From NCBI RefSeq assembly GCF_047511655.1, contig NC_133400.1, positions 4,439,001-4,503,000 on the forward strand: a DNA stretch of 64,000 bases, written 5' to 3'. Origin of the DNA: Castor canadensis (lineage: Eukaryota > Chordata > Mammalia > Rodentia > Castoridae). This document shows, piece after piece, positions 31,801 through 40,745 of this stretch. The notes under the pieces are model-generated. The model made no database searches, was not told where the DNA came from, and saw only the letters and a program-made list of their open reading frames with translations. The translations under genes were made by a program, and so were the position numbers. Numbering within the stretch: the stretch's first letter is position 1; each line of letters opens with the position of its first letter.

Positions 31801-34800
31801 GCCCTGCCAGGAAGGACTCCGGTCAGATGGGGCCAACAGAGAGGCAGCCACAGGGACAGTGAACTCGAGGAGTGGTCGTCTTTGAGTCCCAGTGCTTAGC
31901 AGCAACTCCTGGGCAGACCCCTCCCCCCACGTGCTCCTCAAGGGAAACATGACCGTGGGTGGCAGTGGAGGTCGGAGAAAGGGGTGGACAGACATTTCCT
32001 GGCCACAGCTCTCAACACAGACCCTTCCCTGACTTCCAGGGTCTGCAGTCAATGCCAGCACCCCTGCTCGGCCATATGGCACCTGAGTGGATTACGAAGA
32101 GATGCCCCTTCCTCCCTGGCGGGGGAGGGGAAGATGAAGCCCAGCATTAGGGCAGGTGGGCTGGGAGTACATGCAGCTGCAATCTGACCCTTAGCTAGGA
32201 TGTGCTTGAGCAGGGCACAACCTACCCAACCACACAAGACAGACCTGCTTGCGTTCAGAGCAGGAATCATTCTTAAACCTTAAAGAGCCCAGTGCTCTGC
32301 CTCTGCCTGGGCTCAAAGGAGCACATGAGCACAAATTCTAGAGGGGGCAAGCTCAGGCCTCGCCAGGTTTCACACCACCTGTGCTCTCTCTGGGCCCATT
32401 AGGCACAAAGGATGTGGGGGTCAGGGAGAGGGAACATGGTAGGGGGCTGGGGCATTGTCCAGGGTGCCCCAACATTCGGCTTCAGTTTCAGCCTCACAGA
32501 GGAACCATTTGTAATTTTTAGAACCCACCCCCCAACCCCAACACACACACAAACAAGACCCCAAGCCAACCTGAGCAGTGCACAGCCAGCCATGAGACCT
32601 GGAACCCAGGTAGGACATTCCTGTCCCACAGGGCAGGACATGGTACTATGCAGGTCCCTTCCTCAGACTCCCCGCTGTAGTCCCACATGTTGATACAGGC
32701 AGCACTGTCACCCACTCAGGGGTAAACTGAGACTTGGAGCAGCTAGGGCTCAAAGTCAACTTCTATAGCTGCAGCCTGTGTGGCTCCTGAACTCAGACCT
32801 TCAACCCGACCTAGGGGACACCACCTACCCAGCACAGTCACCCTTTTTGGTGAGGGACAGTCAGTGGCTGTCACTAGAGTAGCTAAGCAGTGTGGAGAGG
32901 CTGAGGCCGAGCCTGGGCTCAGTGGATGCAGGCTGTGAGTGATAAACTTCATGTCTTCCCAGGCACCACAGGGGGCATCCCAGCAGCAGGTCCCAGCCTC
33001 CCTCTGGCTGCCTCCATCTGCCTGTCCTGGCTTGGCACCTCCATCTCCTCTGCACCCAGGGAGAACAGACAGAGAGGGTCTGCAGGTTCCCTGATCACAA
33101 AGCCTTCTTGCCTGACATTTACCTTGAAGGTGGACCACAGGCCTAATGAACCTGTATCAGCTAACGAGGAGAAAATATCCCCAACCCAGTCCCTGGTCCA
33201 ATTAGACAAGCCAAGAAGGCCTGGCCCTTCCACCTCTGCCAGAGGGCTGAGAGGCTTCTGCAGGTGTCTGTGCTAATGAGCACCCAGCCCTGATCGCTGC
33301 AGTGACCTTGGAAATGCCAACCGCCTATGAGTGTCACATCCCTGGAGGGAAATGATGGCTGGCCCTTACCCCTCTGTTAGCTGCCACCCTTCTGGGGTGA
33401 TGCCCCAGGCTGACAGCTCCTCAGTCTAGCCTTCCCCAGGTGACCGGCTGCCTGGCGTCACTAGCCAAGCTAGTTTCTTGTCACAGGAGCCCCTCAACAG
33501 GCCTGGCCCCAGGTCCTTGCTCCTGCAATCTTCCGGGCCCATGCCCCTCCCACCCGCAACCAAGGACCCAGGGGACCACACACCCATCTCCCACTCTGCC
33601 CAGACATCTACCTATCCATCTGTGGACACACGGGCTCCCATTCAACAATCCCGGGTGTGCTTTTGTGTAAATGTCTCTGCAGCTCCACCCACACTAGGTG
33701 CACACCTGTTCCATGCCTGCACAAATACCTACTTCCACAGCCGCCCCCTCCCACAGCTTGTTTTTAACCTGCAGTGTTGAATTAGAGCCCTGCTTGCTCG
33801 CTGCCCAAATGGAGAACATCATCACCCACTCCCAGCCTTGCTTTGTCAGCTGGAAAAGGAGGAGCGGTAGATTCAAGAAGTCTTGGTGCACAACAGGGAC
33901 TCAGTGACTACGGGCAGGCTCGAGCACAGGTGACCATCAGACACTGTTGACAAGCCGTGCCCACGGCCTGCCTCTCCAAGGCTGTCAGCTGGGTGAGACT
34001 TGTTCATTCCCTATAATGAGCCTGAAGCCCTGCTGCCCAGACAGCCCTTGGCGATGGGAGCTGTTATCCCCGTTACAGACAGGGAACCAGAGGACTGGAG
34101 GGCTTGGTGACTTACCTGGCTCTATGTGGTTGAGTTGTTGACATGAACCCAGGCAGTAGGGCTGCCCTGTCCCTACAGGAGGCAGAGGAGGGGCCCAGCC
34201 CACGGCTCCCACTGGAACCAGCATCTCACTCCCACATTAACCCTGGTGACAGTCCCCCACGGCCACACAGCAGGGGCAGGGAAGACATAAGGCCCAGGGA
34301 GGAGGAGCAGCTTAGCCTCTGTGGGAGCTGCAGGAATGAAACTGGGGGTCCCTGCAGCTGTACTTAGGGGGTGGAGACATGGCCTTTGATGGAGTGGAGG
34401 TGCAGCAAAAGCATGCCACATGTGTGCCTGGTAGGGGATCAGGGCAACACCCATGCACACACTGCAGGATTCCTGCAGAATCGAAAGACACACACGCACT
34501 CTCAGGACATGTGTACAGTGGCAGTGCAGAGCCCACCGGTGCTGTGCACGCTCTGCAGAGATCACAGGCACACAGATGCATGCAGCATGGCCTCACCTGA
34601 AAACAGCCACGCTGCAGCCTTGCTGTCACCAGTGGAACACCCTGACAGACTTTTACCGAAGACAGGGACAAGTCCAAGTACCTACTCACAAAAGACCTCC
34701 CAACCTGGAGCAACTGAGACTGCACGGGGCAGTCGCTATGAGGCCTTAGGCCCACTGCACACTGAGACTCCAGGTACCCTGGTCAGGGGACCTGCCTAAA

Positions 34801-37800
34801 AGGCTCTGCAGGCCACAATGCCACAATCATCTCTCCAGCCCACTCTTATCCCCACAGTCCCCTCTCCTCCACCCTGGGGCTGGGAGGCTCATTACCTCCC
34901 AGGAGGCCAAGGGTTCCCCTGCAGACCAACTCCAGCCCGGACCTGTGGCTTTGCCCTGCCATTCCCAACGGCCACCAGGGCCAGTCAACAGTAACTCCCA
35001 GGGACAAGGCCAGAGGTGCCTCCATGAGCTCGAGTCCACACAGGAGAGGAACTGGGACCTCTGGGGCAGGCAGCACAACCTGTTTCTTGCCCTTCCCCAG
35101 CCCAGGTGGCACTGCATGAGTGCTCCCTGATTCTGTTTACAAGTGTCTGTCACCTGTATCTTCTCCACGGCCTTTCCCAAAGCCCTGGGCACTACACAGC
35201 AGAGACATTATGATCCCGGTTACAGTCAGGGAAACTGAGGCACAGAGCAGCACCAGAACACGGCCCTCTGACTTCCTGGTTTTGTGCCCTTAACCTTCAG
35301 GTTCGCTGTTGTCTGTGTCTCCTACCCAACCCTTTCCCACAAAGCATCAGGACAGGGAGCACCGTCGGCACTCAGTGGGAAGTCTGGGAGGAAACTCACC
35401 ATTTTTGTCTGCCCGGCGGAAAATCTGCAGAGAGGAGAGGTGAAGTCAGCACTGAGCTGGGGCCAGAACAGGTGCTTTCAGCCAGCGACAACGGACCTGA
35501 CACTGGGATCCCACTCCTCCACTAGGGCAGCTCAGCAGGGTCTAGGAAGGCTGAGCTTCCCTGGGGAGGAGACCCTGGGGCTGGGATCTGGGGTGGGGAA
35601 GATGCTGCTGGTGCAGGCCCTCCCCACACTGCCTCGGAAGCAGCCGCCCCTCTCACTCTGCGCCACCAGCCTGCCCACACTTCTGACACACACACGCGTG
35701 CGGCACACTCACACACACCCCTGTGCATCCCAGCAGGTGCACGTCCACTCATCAGTCCATGTGGTCCCCCACTGCTGATGCTCAGTGAGACACAGCTACC
35801 CTTGGAAGCACTGGCCCGTGGACAGTCCCAGCACTCTCCATCATGGGCTTTCCAGACCCCTTGATGCTTCTCCAGGGAGGTGGGGTCCCATCTGAAGAGT
35901 GTCCTGGAGGCCTGGCAACCAGACCAGCCACAGGCAGAATGGGTGGGAGAGAGGCAGGCAGGCAGGGAAGGTATGGCTCCACCAATGGGGACGGGAGAGA
36001 CGACAGCTCAAGCCCCCAGCCTGAACTTGGAGACCAGCTGATTTCTACTCAGGACTTTCCACTGACATCCTGGCCCTTGAGGTCAGGCTGGTGGCAGGAG
36101 GTGTCACCCAGGGCTTAGGCAATGGTCTTGATCACTGGATCCCGGGCTTCTGAATGCCCCTCAGTCCTGGCACACCCTGGATTCACTGCTCTGGGCAGAC
36201 CCTGGGGTTAGTGTGTATACGGTCTCCTGTTGTAGCAGAGTCTACACCTGTGCCCTAAGACTTAGCAACTCACAGAAGCGAGTTCAAGGTTCAGGTGGCA
36301 TCTGCCCCACCCAAGGACCACCCCTGGGCCCACAGAGTCACAACTTGCCTTTGAACTGAATCCCCAGGGACTGATGCACCAGCACAATGAAGACTGAGAA
36401 GGATTAAAGGTATGGGGAAACTGTACCCCAGTAAACTGAGGAAACTGAGGCCCGGGGGCAGGGCAGCAGCATGCCAGAGCTCCTGTGTTTCCCCAGACAC
36501 CAGGGAGGTCGGGTGGCAGCCAGGAGAATTGTGTTCCTGGGCCAAAGCACAGATGGCCCTGCCCCCTGCACCATCCCATCAGGAGAAGGACATGAGTGGC
36601 CTCTAGGGTGAGGCAGACCGGAAGCAAGGTTCAGGGAGGACTGCCCACCTTCTGAGGTACTGCAGTCCTGGCCTAGGAGTCCCCAGGTCCTGGGTGTTAA
36701 ACAAATGGCTGACACAGGCAACATCTGCCGAGAGTGGCCATGAGCACCCCCAAATCCTGGCTCTTCATCCCACTCTGTAGATAAGGAAAGGGAGGTTCCA
36801 CGCCCACACTACTAGCCAGCAAGCCAGGAGGCAGGAGGGGCTGGACAGGGCTTCCCTGCAAGGTGGGCTGAACTGTGGCCTCCACCTGGGACTTTCAGCT
36901 TGAGCACTGCCAGGTCCTGGGGGAGTGCCACTGTGCATCGGCTGTGTGTGTGTGTGTGTGTGTGCGCAATCACCCGTGCGTGCACACCGGGTGCCTGCCT
37001 GGGGCACTAGAGCTTGCCCCTTCACCCACCTATGGGTTCTGAGATGGAGGATGGGAAGGGAGGGGGGAGATAGGAAATCCAGCCCGACACTTGCAGGGAT
37101 GCGTGCCACACGATGCACTCTTGTACACTCTCAAAAACATATCACAACGCTCTCAGAAACCCACAACACACAACGCCCCCTTAGACACACAGGACCCTGC
37201 ATGCCCCCAGGTCTCTCCACCTGTGCCACTGGCTTTATCGGGAGAAGTCTCCTGTCTCCAAGTCCCCACCCTGGGTGGGAGAGTGAAACGGGCTTCCCGG
37301 GGTGGGGGGGGGGCGGTGGTTTGGGTGGGTGAGGAACTAGGAAGGGGTGAGGGCTGAGTCTGGGGTCCACGGAGAGGACAGAATTCTTGGAGGGGAGGGT
37401 GGTAGGAAAGGGAATGGAGGACAGGGGGCTCAGAATGGGCTCAGGGGGTCTAGGCTCCATTGGGGTTCACGGCGATGGTTCTGACTCTATGGAAAGGAAG
37501 TAGGGCAGAGGATCTCCGCAGATGGGAACAGGATCTAGAAGAAAGAATGGGGGGAGTAGCAGGGGGTTGTTGGTAGTCTTAGAAAAGTATCAGTCCAGGT
37601 AGGAATCCAGGTAGAGAGGGAACTGGTGGTGGCCAGGGGCTCCTGTTCCCGGGGTGTAAAGAGAAGGGGGTTGGTTGGAACAAAAACAGGGAACAGCGGG
37701 TCCAGGGGCGCAAGGGTCCGGGCTCTGGGATGGCGGAGATCCCGAGAAGTGGAGGGAGGTGTCGGAGAGGAGACATCCGGGTCTGGGACGAAGGAGGCAG

Positions 37801-38199
37801 CACGGGGGTGGGGGAGCCCCACGATGGGGCTGGGGCTCGCGGTCCAACACGCGGAGGGTCGGGGAAGGGTCCTGCTCGGCCGCGGGGTGAGGGGGGCCGG
37901 GGTCCCCTGCCCAGTGGGGATGGGGCGGCGGTGGGGTCCCCGCCGGGAGGAGGGGTCTGGGGTCCCGGCCGGCGCGTACTCACGTCCAGGATGACGGCGG
38001 TGCCCCCGCGCAGGGCGGCGGGAGCGGGGCCGGGGTCAGCGGCAGGGGCGGGGGCCTCGGGGGCCAGTGGCGCCCGGGGTTCGCCCATCCTGGCGCCCAC
38101 CCAGCGCAGCAGCCCGCCCAGCGCCCGGCCCTGCGGCGGCGGCTCCCGGAGCAGCCTGTGCGCGCCGGCCCTGCACAGGCGCGCCGCCCGCTCGCACAT
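13828..38199 (-). CDS. NECAB2: NECAB2, N-terminal EF-hand calcium-binding protein 2 (complete, 13 exons)
   Basis: Neuronal calcium-binding protein. The family protein is reported to bind the adenosine A2A and mGlu5 receptors. Exons on the minus strand are 37984-38199, 35400-35424, 30895-31003, 28895-28920, 28681-28778, 22520-22656, 19992-20110, 19820-19899, 17651-17704, 17116-17228, 14718-14795, 14454-14545 and 13828-13856. They total 1176 nt, or 391 codons plus stop; human has about 386. All borders are GT/AG and every phase agrees. EF-hand loop 1 is at residues 78-89 ([12 protein letters not shown]). Loop 2 is at 112-123 (D-S-D-N-T-N-H-V-D-T-K-E). A probable coiled-coil region runs through about 160-285. 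The C-terminal ABM-like domain covers about 289-380, and the protein ends AAWCTVGRD. The start is the [12 protein letters not shown] methionine known for the family. The gene lies head to tail behind OSGIN1 and converges with SLC38A8. Confidence 0.97.
13858..14453 (-). other. NECAB2 intron 12
   Basis: About 0.6 kb. Nothing beyond splice signals is recognised. Confidence 0.7.
14454..14545 (-). CDS. NECAB2: NECAB2 exon 12
   Basis: Encodes residues 352-382: [20 protein letters not shown] then [10 protein letters not shown]. This ends the ABM-like domain. Acceptor 'ggctgtag', donor gtagac. Confidence 0.94.
14718..14795 (-). CDS. NECAB2: NECAB2 exon 11
   Basis: Encodes residues 326-352: [20 protein letters not shown] then TEEEWKR. 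This is the central strand and helix of the ABM-like domain. Acceptor 'cccctgcag', donor gtgggt. Confidence 0.95.
14796..17115 (-). other. NECAB2 intron 10
   Basis: 2.3 kb. Holds an ID-like SINE remnant at about 15770-15830 and a GGCAAAGGTCA nuclear-receptor-like word at 15517-15527. No gene is seen. Confidence 0.7.
15770..15830 (+). repeat. Degenerate ID-like SINE
   Basis: ctggggtgggcctcagtggtggagtgcttgcccagcatg resembles the tRNA-like head of an ID element, followed by an A-rich aaccaaaccaaagcaaaa tail. Confidence 0.5.
17116..17228 (-). CDS. NECAB2: NECAB2 exon 10
   Basis: Encodes residues 289-325: [20 protein letters not shown] then [17 protein letters not shown]. This is the first part of the ABM-like domain. 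Acceptor 'ggcctgcag', donor gtgagt. Confidence 0.95.
17229..17650 (-). other. NECAB2 intron 9
   Basis: 422 bp of unique sequence; nothing recognised. Confidence 0.7.
17651..17704 (-). CDS. NECAB2: NECAB2 exon 9
   Basis: Encodes the 18 residues [18 protein letters not shown] (271-288), a strongly conserved NECAB block. The phase is zero on both sides. Acceptor 'ttgtccag', donor gtgagc. Confidence 0.95.
18600..18910. promoter_or_regulatory. Candidate enhancer in NECAB2 intron 8
   Basis: A dense group of recognisable sites: CCAAT (in gccaatcgg, about 18650), a MEF2-type CTAAAAATAA at 18756-18765, an RFX X-box-like palindrome GTTGTTATGACAAC at 18810-18823, and a weaker X-box-like pair at 18717-18750 (gttacc...ggttgtta). 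No SINE is present. The function is inferred from motif clustering only. Confidence 0.4.
19145..19330 (+). repeat. MIR-like SINE
   Basis: Words such as caagctctgtgataagccatt, attcaacccttaacatcacc and gggctcagaaagggcatgtcactggcccaagg fit the MIR core and tail. Confidence 0.55.
19820..19899 (-). CDS. NECAB2: NECAB2 exon 8
   Basis: Encodes residues 244-270, with [19 protein letters not shown] then ESK. The leucine and isoleucine spacing fits a coiled coil. Intron 7 is only 92 bp. Donor gtaggc. Confidence 0.94.
19992..20110 (-). CDS. NECAB2: NECAB2 exon 7
   Basis: Completes codon 204 and encodes residues 205-243, [20 protein letters not shown] and on to [17 protein letters not shown]. This Pro-rich linker is one of the more variable parts of the family. 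Acceptor 'cactgcag', donor gtgaga. Confidence 0.92.
20111..22519 (-). other. NECAB2 intron 6
   Basis: 2.4 kb with MIR-like pieces at 20200-20395 and about 22325-22445. No gene signal. Confidence 0.7.
20200..20395 (+). repeat. MIR-like SINE
   Basis: gtgacttggtcaaggccatg, gcagagctgggactggaact and flanking words fit MIR. Borders are approximate. Confidence 0.5.
22520..22656 (-). CDS. NECAB2: NECAB2 exon 6
   Basis: Encodes residues 159-203 plus two bases of codon 204: [20 protein letters not shown], then a Gln/Ser/Glu-rich helix ending AIEEQTSQI. The heptad-like pattern suggests a coiled coil. Acceptor 'cctgcacag', donor gtgggt. Confidence 0.94.
23750..23776 (+). repeat. (TTAA)n short tandem repeat
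   Basis: Uninterrupted attaattaattaattaatta-type tract. Confidence 0.9.
24878..25068 (-). repeat. B1/ID-type SINE, reverse
   Basis: Reverse ID part (gtttgaactcagggcgttgc, gctaggcaggcactctgtcc) followed by a reverse B1 part (tagggtcttgctaatg, gctgggattacaaatgtgagccac). Confidence 0.75.
25069..25196 (-). repeat. B1-like SINE, reverse
   Basis: ggcaggatcttgctatgtaatg, ctggccttgaactcatg and gctgggattacaggtgtgcacc, directly after the SINE at 24878-25068. Confidence 0.8.
25525..25605 (-). repeat. ID-type SINE, reverse
   Basis: tttttttggtggtactggggtttgactcagggcctcatgcc followed by the reversed tRNA-like head (truncated). Confidence 0.75.
25786..25830 (+). repeat. (TG)n microsatellite
   Basis: Long TG dinucleotide run in NECAB2 intron 5, ending gtgcgtgtgt. 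Confidence 0.95.
26412..26540 (+). repeat. B1-like SINE
   Basis: aatagccaggcatggtggtgc, gggaggctgaggcaggagg and gtgagacctagtctcaaaaa. Confidence 0.85.
26742..26840 (+). repeat. ID-type SINE
   Basis: gagcgcctacctagcaagcatgaagccctgagttcaaaccccagtacctcc followed by an A tail. The tRNA-like head keeps a B-box-like gttcaaaccc. Confidence 0.85.
28681..28778 (-). CDS. NECAB2: NECAB2 exon 5
   Basis: Encodes residues 126-158, [20 protein letters not shown] followed by [13 protein letters not shown]. Acceptor 'cctcccccag', donor gtcagt. This is the conserved helix after the second EF-hand. Confidence 0.95.
28895..28920 (-). CDS. NECAB2: NECAB2 exon 4 (26-bp microexon)
   Basis: Encodes the end of EF-hand loop 2 and the following helix: N117 completed, then HVDTKELC and one base of Asp126. 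Acceptor 'ctcttcag', donor gtaggt. Intron 4 downstream is only 116 bp. Confidence 0.93.
28921..30894 (-). other. NECAB2 intron 3
   Basis: 2.0 kb with one B1-like SINE at 30415-30535. Otherwise nothing recognised. Confidence 0.7.
30415..30535 (+). repeat. B1-like SINE
   Basis: gagccagatatggtggtgcac, gtggaggcaggaggattgcaagttcgaggtcagcctgggctac and ctgtctcaaaaaataaaac. Confidence 0.9.
30895..31003 (-). CDS. NECAB2: NECAB2 exon 3
   Basis: Encodes residues 81-117: the rest of EF-hand loop 1 (DGKLSLEEF), the linker helix and the start of loop 2 (IDSDNT). Acceptor 'cattacag', donor gtgagc. Confidence 0.95.
31004..35399 (-). other. NECAB2 intron 2
   Basis: 4.4 kb, GC-moderate unique sequence. No clear SINE or exon is seen; scattered weak MIR-like words occur near 34005-34100. 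Confidence 0.65.
35400..35424 (-). CDS. NECAB2: NECAB2 exon 2 (25-bp microexon)
   Basis: Encodes IFRRADKN plus one base of Asp81, the beginning of EF-hand loop 1. It is flanked by 'tctctgcag' and gtgagt on the minus strand. It is too short to be seen as an open reading frame and was found by phase and homology. Confidence 0.93.
35425..37983 (-). other. NECAB2 intron 1
   Basis: 2.6 kb including a TG microsatellite (36943-36966), a G run (37302-37312) and the inner half of the CpG island. Confidence 0.7.
36943..36966 (+). repeat. (TG)n microsatellite
   Basis: About 12 TG units in NECAB2 intron 1. Confidence 0.95.
37984..38199 (-). CDS. NECAB2: NECAB2 exon 1 with start codon
   Basis: Encodes residues 1-72, starting [17 protein letters not shown] and ending GGTAVILD|gtgagt. 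It lies in a CpG island. The Ala/Pro-rich segment at about 43-64 is a little longer than in human. The ATG has G at -3. An upstream ATG at 38542-38544 is in frame (see findings), but the homologous start is used here. Confidence 0.94.
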
Positions 38200-38210
38200 C
38201 GCGCCGCGCC

Positions 38211-38237
38211 CGCCGCCGCCGCCGCCGCCGCCGCCGC
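38211..38237 (-). repeat. (CGG/GCC)9 triplet tract in the NECAB2 5' UTR
   Basis: Nine uninterrupted CGC units on the plus strand (GCG on the minus strand), ending 11 bp upstream of the NECAB2 ATG. In the ATG frame it reads as glycine codons. Confidence 0.9.
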
Positions 38238-38679
38238 CCGGAAGCCCGCCGACCCCCGCCCGGCCGGCCGCACCGCCCCCGCGCGACCCCCTCCCCGGCG
38301 CCGCCCGCGCCCGCGCCGCCCCGCCTCCCCGTCCGGCCCCGCGGCCGCGGACACCGCGGGGACGCCCGGGGAACGGGGGCGGGGGGGCTCCGCCCGGACC
38401 CCGAGCCACGTGCTCGCCACCCGCCGCCCCCACTCCGCCGGCCTCGCAAGGCTGCTGCTGGGGGAGGGGGGCGCCCACCCATCCGCCAGGGCGCGGGGCC
38501 TGCGGGCCGGACCCTGGCCCGGACGGGGCGGGACCGCCCCCCATGGGTCGGGGGGGCGTCTCTGGGTGCTGCCCCCCGAAAGCGTCCCACTGCCCCTGCA
38601 GGTCCCCCCCCCGCCGCCCCGCGCCCCCCGCCGCGGCGCTGTTGCAGGGGCCGAAGCGCTGGTGTCCAGCGAGCCCGCA

Positions 38680-38693
38680 GCGCCCTCTGCTGG
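38680..38693 (-). promoter_or_regulatory. CTCF-type core motif (reverse) in the NECAB2 CpG island
   Basis: The plus strand GCGCCCTCTGCTGG is a perfect fit to the reverse CTCF core, about 480 bp upstream of the NECAB2 ATG. It holds one CpG that could make binding methylation sensitive. Confidence 0.5.
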
Positions 38694-38872
38694 CTGCGGC
38701 TCCAGGGACCGGCGCCCACGCTCCGCGGATGCCCGGCTCCCCCGCCGTTGCTCCGGAGCGCCACCTCCGCTCCTCCACCTCCGCTCCGTGAGCGCGCGCT
38801 CTCGGACATGGCCCGGGTTACACAACGCCCCGGACCCGCCATGCCTTCCTCCTCCGCACTCCACCTCGTGAA

Positions 38873-38882
38873 CTTTATAAAG
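38873..38882. promoter_or_regulatory. Palindromic TATA-like box
   Basis: CTTTATAAAG is a perfect palindrome at the edge of the CpG island. It could serve NECAB2 (minus strand) or an opposite transcript. The distance to the NECAB2 ATG (about 670 bp) is long, so its use is uncertain. Confidence 0.3.
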
Positions 38883-39472
38883 GGTCGGTTAAGGAGAGCC
38901 CGCCCGGCGCCAGGCCTGGTGCTCGGCCCTGGGTTCCAGTAACCCGGTCCTTGGCCTGGACCTTACATCCAGGTGGTGAAACCAGACGCTGAAATGGTGA
39001 CACGAATAAAGGAAGAATTAAGGCTGATGAGCCTGGGCCCTGAGGGGGCATTTGCCCTGATGGCACCGGGGCTCGTGTGAGAAGAGGCTGCTAGAGGAAG
39101 TGGTTCTTACGCGGAGAGATTTGAAGGCAGAGGAGTTAGGAAGGTGACAGCCCGTGTAAGGGTCCTGCAGCAGGCAGAGAGGAGCTGTGGCTGGAGCAGA
39201 GGCAGCCAGGTGCGAATGGGCTGGAAGGATAGGCAGGGGTGCAGCCATCTTTCTGGCATTATACTTTTTTGTTTGTTTTTGGTGGATCTGGGGTTTGAAC
39301 TCAGGACTTCATGGCAGCCATCTTTCTGAGCACCGTTCCCTGCACAAACCCTCCCCAAGTCCAGCATAGCTGCTCCCTCAGCCTTCCCCCCATTTGGGGA
39401 CCCACCCTGTGTCTCAGACCCCAGCCTGGTTGGGTTACCCGCCCTGCTCCAAGCAGAGGTCTCACGCAACAG
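38883..39472. other. Short intergenic gap between OSGIN1 and NECAB2
   Basis: About 590 bp with one reverse ID-like SINE piece at 39265-39312. No coding signal is seen. Confidence 0.6.
39265..39312 (-). repeat. ID-type SINE fragment, reverse
   Basis: ttttttgtttgtttttggtggatctggggtttgaactcaggacttc, truncated at the head. Confidence 0.65.
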
Positions 39473-39817
39473 TGGAGGGCAGACACTGGTTTTATTTGGT
39501 ACCTCAGGGCCTCCTGGTGGGGCGCTCAGCTGGCCCCTGTGATCCCAGCTCACACTGGCAGCTTCCCCCGCTCCAGGCCCCAGGCCCACCCTGGCCTGCG
39601 GCTGCTGCTCCGACCTCCGGCCTTGTTTGGCTGAACGTGGTGTGACCTGCGCTCCCCACACCTCTCCACTGCCCTATAGTGGGGGCTCACATCACCCAGT
39701 CTCTTGCCAGCAGAGGCTTTTCCCTTGCAGGGGTGGCCTCCATGGGCCCTGTGTCCAGCAGGGCTTTGATGCTCTCCCTCCTCTCTGGGGTCTGGGTGTC
39801 AAAACGTCAGGCTGACA
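39473..39817 (-). other. OSGIN1: OSGIN1 3' UTR (estimated end)
   Basis: From the TAG to just past the AATAAA at 39491-39496 on the minus strand. The end is estimated. Confidence 0.65.
39491..39496 (-). promoter_or_regulatory. OSGIN1: OSGIN1 polyadenylation signal AATAAA
   Basis: The plus strand reads tttatt in 'ggttttatttggt', giving AATAAA on the minus strand 322 nt after the stop codon. Confidence 0.75.
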
Positions 39818-40745
39818 CTAGGGTGGCTTCCTGGTGGCCTTCCTCATCAGGGAGCCAGCCACAGCCAGGGCCCCACCCTGCACGAACCGCACAAAGTTGT
39901 CCCCGGCCAGTGGCCCCACAGCGTACAAGCCCTCCTGGCGGGTGGTCTGGTAGGTAAAGGGGTCCACATCGATGGGGTTCCTCTTGGCGCTCAGTGGCTG
40001 CTCGGGGTCCATGGCCAGGTCGGCGCCTGCCCCCGGGAGGAAGGAGAGGTCAGGGTGCGAGCCGATGAGGACCAGCACTAGGGAGGTGCCGAACACCTGC
40101 TCGTTGCCCCTTGGGTCTCGGAACACAGCCTGGTGGTCTTCCTTGAAGAGCAACGGTTGGTGCTCCGGAAGGCTGCGGTAGCCCTCGTAGGGGCTGGGCG
40201 ACAGGATGGACTGCTCCCGCATCATCTGGAGTACCTTGTGGTACTCGGGGTACAGCACCTTGGGCAGTTGGTTGAACACCAGGCCGGGGTCGTCCACAGG
40301 CCGGCGGAAGGCGTGGATCACAGGGATGTTGTAGTGGCGGGTGTAGAGGACCGCGTCGGCCGCTGACAGTCCCGCACCGATGATGAGGACAGGGTCGGAG
40401 GCAGAGGTCACCGTGCCCTCCCGCACAGCTGCCTCCAGGGCCGACAGACCGTGGTGGACGAAAGGCAGGCCTTCCCCAGGGATGCCCAGCCGAGCTGGGC
40501 TGTCGAAGGTGCCTGTGGCCAGGACCACGTTGCGTGCCCACAGCGTGAAGGGCTGTTGGCTCTGGTCCTTTGCGGTCAGGAAACCGCTCACCTGGAAGAG
40601 GGGACCACTATGCTTGTGTGCCCCCCACTCCACGGCTGTGACCACAGCGCCACACACAAAGTTGTGGCTTAGACCCTTCTTGATCACGTAGTCCCTGTAG
40701 TAGTGGGCGATGTCCCCAGCTGTGGCCCGGCTGTTACGAAGACCT
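39818..40745 (-). CDS. OSGIN1: OSGIN1 terminal coding exon
   Basis: 928 bp encoding residues 163-471, two thirds of the protein. It begins RGLRNSRATAGDIAHYYRDY and ends MRKATRKPP-TAG. It carries the second nucleotide-binding motif (IIGAGLSAAD) and the flavin-contacting GPLAGDNFVRF. Acceptor 'tccccacag'. The open frame continues into the intron upstream, but the splice acceptor and homology fix the exon start. Confidence 0.96.

Larger units (their letters stand above)
37600..38860 (-). promoter_or_regulatory. NECAB2: CpG island and promoter region of NECAB2
   Basis: Very GC-rich and CpG-rich sequence around exon 1, densest at 37980-38760. It contains many GGGCGG-like boxes, an E-box CACGTG at 38407-38412, the CGG tract and a CTCF-type core. 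The transcription start cannot be fixed from sequence. A palindromic TATA-like word lies at the outer edge (38873-38882). Confidence 0.8.

Noticed and set aside
37730-38791. 353-codon open frame on the plus strand antisense to NECAB2 exon 1
   Set aside because: Very GC-rich sequence lacks stop codons in several frames at once, and the product is low-complexity Pro/Ala/Arg with no family resemblance.
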